DNA of 64,000 nucleotides from Torymus aiolomorphi (lineage: Eukaryota > Arthropoda > Insecta > Hymenoptera > Torymidae): contig CM070873.1 in NCBI GenBank assembly GCA_036365515.1, forward strand, positions 68,631,529 through 68,695,528, written 5' to 3'. Shown piece after piece: positions 61,431 to 64,000 of the stretch (positions within the stretch are counted from its first letter, which is position 1; every line of letters starts with the position of its first letter). A model generated the notes under the pieces. The model did no database searches. It was given only the letters and a program-made list of their open reading frames with translations, and was not told where the DNA came from. Made by a program: the position numbers and the translations under genes.

Positions 61431-64000
61431 AATCGGTTCAAAAAACTGTTTCCCGAATGAAAATATTTAGAAAACTATTTGGTTATTATTTTTTAAATGA
61501 AAAATCACGGAATGTTTGAAAACAACCGGCGATAGCACCGCATTCAGATTTACTGACTCATCTATTGCTGCACATACAAAACATTGTTTATCGCGAAGCG
61601 GCGACTTTCGCATTCCCACCGGAAGACGATATAAATGCGCAATCTGCGCGAGCGCTCGTGCACACGTGCGCCTGCATCTTGGGGCCGTTATCAATGTTTA
61701 TACCCCGATAAAGAGCCTTTTTACGACTCTCGTAGAATGCCGCGCAAGCTGTTTCTTTCTCTCTCCAAACCCGAGATGTTAATTAATAGTCGTTTTTATT
61801 GGCCAAACTCAATTATTCGGAATACAAAATATTCAGCCGAGCAAGAAACGCGCAAAGTGCCTGTTTTACAAACACAGTGATACTGCCATTGCGTTTTTAA
61901 ATCTATATTTCAAATAGTCATGGAGAAACCGAGAGGGAAACGAAAAGCGGTTAGCGCAGTTACAAACGAGTCGAATGTCTTACCTAACAGATTCACAGAG
62001 ATATCGGAAGGGTGTGTCCGAGCGACAATCAGCACCGACTATTATAGTACGTATACACTGGATTAAGCAATCGAAAGCTCACAGTGGGAGAAAGAGGAGA
62101 GAAAAAAGTTACTCATAGGCTATATACTTGCGCAATCGGAACCCTCCCGGCAATGCCGATTCAATCAGCCGAAAAGAAAGGCACGCGGGAGATCATTAAT
62201 AACCCCTTTCGCCAAAAGAGTGAGAGAGGTAGTACTTTTAGAAACGATGCCTATCTTCAGCGTAGATACATATATATCGAACGATATACAGCGCGTCACA
62301 TACGCGCAACCCTTCAGGGGCCACCCTCCGAGAAAAAGAGTCGTTTTCATTATTCCGTTTCGATTTCACGTCTCGCCCCGCGAGCGTTTCCTACGTTGCG
62401 TAACTCACGCTCTAGGATACGGAGTGGTGTTATATATATTGTAGATATAAAGGGCGAAAGATCTGTGTGCCGGCGCGCAGCGACCCGCAGAGTTTATACC
62501 GTAACATCGATAATGCTGGTTCTCTATCTTTCGTTATATAACGTGGGCTCTCTCTATTTCTTTATTCTTGATCGTTCTTGTATGTATATATAGGCATTCG
62601 TTTTTGTACAAATTTTTCCTATTTTTTTTGTTGAGATCATATTAAAAAATTTACGTTATTATTTTTAACAATTTTTTAAGTAATTTTGTGGATTCCAAAA
62701 TAAATGTTAAATTTATATTGGCCCACTTTTAACGATTAAAAAGTTAAATATTATAGTTTCTGGCAGCACACTAATCTTTACAAATGTTATCCCTTAAATT
62801 CGAAACGGTTTCACCCGCAATTTCGTCCGAACAAAACATTTTAAAAAAGATCAAATACATCCATCGTCGAATTTGTAGTTTATAAACCATAGAAAATGTG
62901 AACTTACGATACACTTAAAAGTTATTACAGATATCCCCTCCCCCTTTATCCCTCAGCTCTCTCTCTCTCATTCTCCATCTCTCTCATCCAATCCCCATAA
63001 TTCGTTCTTGCCTTCTGCGCGCTGCGACGGCGGCAGCTGCAGCAGCTTTCACTCGGTTACACTCGCGCGCGGAGTAGCATTGAGAAAAGGAGAGCGAACT
63101 AGCATGCGCGCGCGCGCACACGTACACACTACTGTGTACAACTGACAGAGGGAGAAATGTACGAGGATGATAATTATTAGGGCAATTGGCATTCACATCG
63201 CCGGCAACATTGTCCCTCGTGGGCGTGGCGGGTGTGCGCCTCGAACCCTTTCGTCTATACCGATTCGAGCTAGAGATATTTTTTCCTCTCCCGCTTTCTT
63301 TTTCTCTTCGTATAACGACGAATGTTTCAATCGCTCCGTTACGATTTAACAGTTTCATCAATTATTAGCTCGCGTAGGTACTGGGTAGTCTGTGGGTGCA
63401 CATATAGGCTTGCACAATGGCGAGTAGAGAGGACGCAATCGACCGCTGCGTTATGGTTTTTGAGAGCGAAAGAGCGACGATTGTCAAAGGAGGCAATCAA
63501 TCAAAAACTAGATGTAATGTTACCCGACGTGTTAAATGGACCGGTATTGTGTGTGTGTACTTTATTAATTGACCAGAGCTCACGCTTAATGGTAGACATT
63601 TTTAGTACGTGTGAAAGTAGGCGGTCGCTGCTGTCATATTAATTTTTTTTGGTTTATTGCATGAGGCCGGTTAATAAAATACACGTGCATTTGAAGGCTT
63701 AAACTGGTGAAATGTTAGAAATGTAGAAAATAATGTCAAAAACGGTAGCTAAAATATTGATTGAAACAAAAGATCATTTTGTGATAAGTAGTTAAGAATC
63801 TTGGGAAGGTACAACGAATAAACGTTAACAGTGCTAACATATATATATATAAAATTTGCATTCTAATTAGTCAACTTTATATAAATCAGTGTAGTTATAA
63901 CAATGGTTTACGATTCGTATTCTTTACGAATTTGTATTTTCCAAGTGACCAGTATAGCAGAGTGTATAGAAAACCAATACGCATAAGACGGAAAAATGAA
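61431..64000. other. Noncoding DNA to the right edge
   Basis: CpG-rich at 61520-61700, 62050-62500 and 62990-63450; AT-rich elsewhere. CT-rich tract near 62955-62985. I see no convincing exon. It is presumably further intron or promoter-proximal DNA of the RasGAP gene. Confidence 0.45.

Overview
The window looks like nuclear DNA of an insect. Split coding exons carry canonical GT/AG junctions. Long AT-rich noncoding stretches alternate with CpG-rich patches, and there are (GA)n, (CT)n, (GT)n and (AT)n microsatellites and many decayed transposons. The CpG-rich/AT-rich mosaic, R1-type and Harbinger remnants and the style of the main gene fit Hymenoptera best, perhaps a parasitoid wasp. That placement is inference.

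The right 60% (about 26.3 kb to beyond the right edge) is one large minus-strand gene: the insect member of the SynGAP/DAB2IP/RASAL2 family of Ras GTPase-activating proteins, raskol in Drosophila. Nine internal and terminal coding exons splice in one frame, from a shared exon at 53562-53468 to the stop codon at 26310-26308. They encode the end of an N-terminal region, PH, C2 and RasGAP domains, a long Ser/Asn/Gln-rich C-terminal region, and a C-terminal coiled coil. A tenth exon (40630-40442) starts with ATG, ends in phase 0 and fits the exon at 37528. It is a likely alternative first exon giving a complete 1,290-residue isoform. The promoter and first exons of the long isoform lie beyond the right edge. 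Its introns hold a tRNA-Arg(TCG) gene on the opposite strand, several fold-back/MITE elements (one with a tRNA-like core), microsatellites and CpG-rich patches that may be promoters or enhancers.

The left 22 kb is mostly repeat. It holds a broken R1-clade non-LTR retrotransposon (1-1822) with a MITE inside it, degenerate tandem repeats of about 330, 95 and 90 bp, and a PIF/Harbinger element (13.3-15.9 kb). The Harbinger element has a transposase on plus and a MADF-domain partner on minus, and is rearranged around two (AT)n palindrome centres. Further right are a 0.77-kb fold-back, an intron-bearing pseudogene of the OST3/OST6 (MAGT1/TUSC3) oligosaccharyltransferase subunit, and a Tc1/mariner-like transposase with an apparent intron. 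A short unidentified minus-strand gene candidate (21.6-22.1 kb) lies next to a cluster of four TATCGATA octamers. From about 22.4 to 26.3 kb there is no protein gene; part is probably the long 3' UTR of the RasGAP gene.

No CRISPR array, rRNA, operon or bacterial-type system is present. Coordinates of exons are from manual splicing and reading-frame continuity; no search or alignment program was run.
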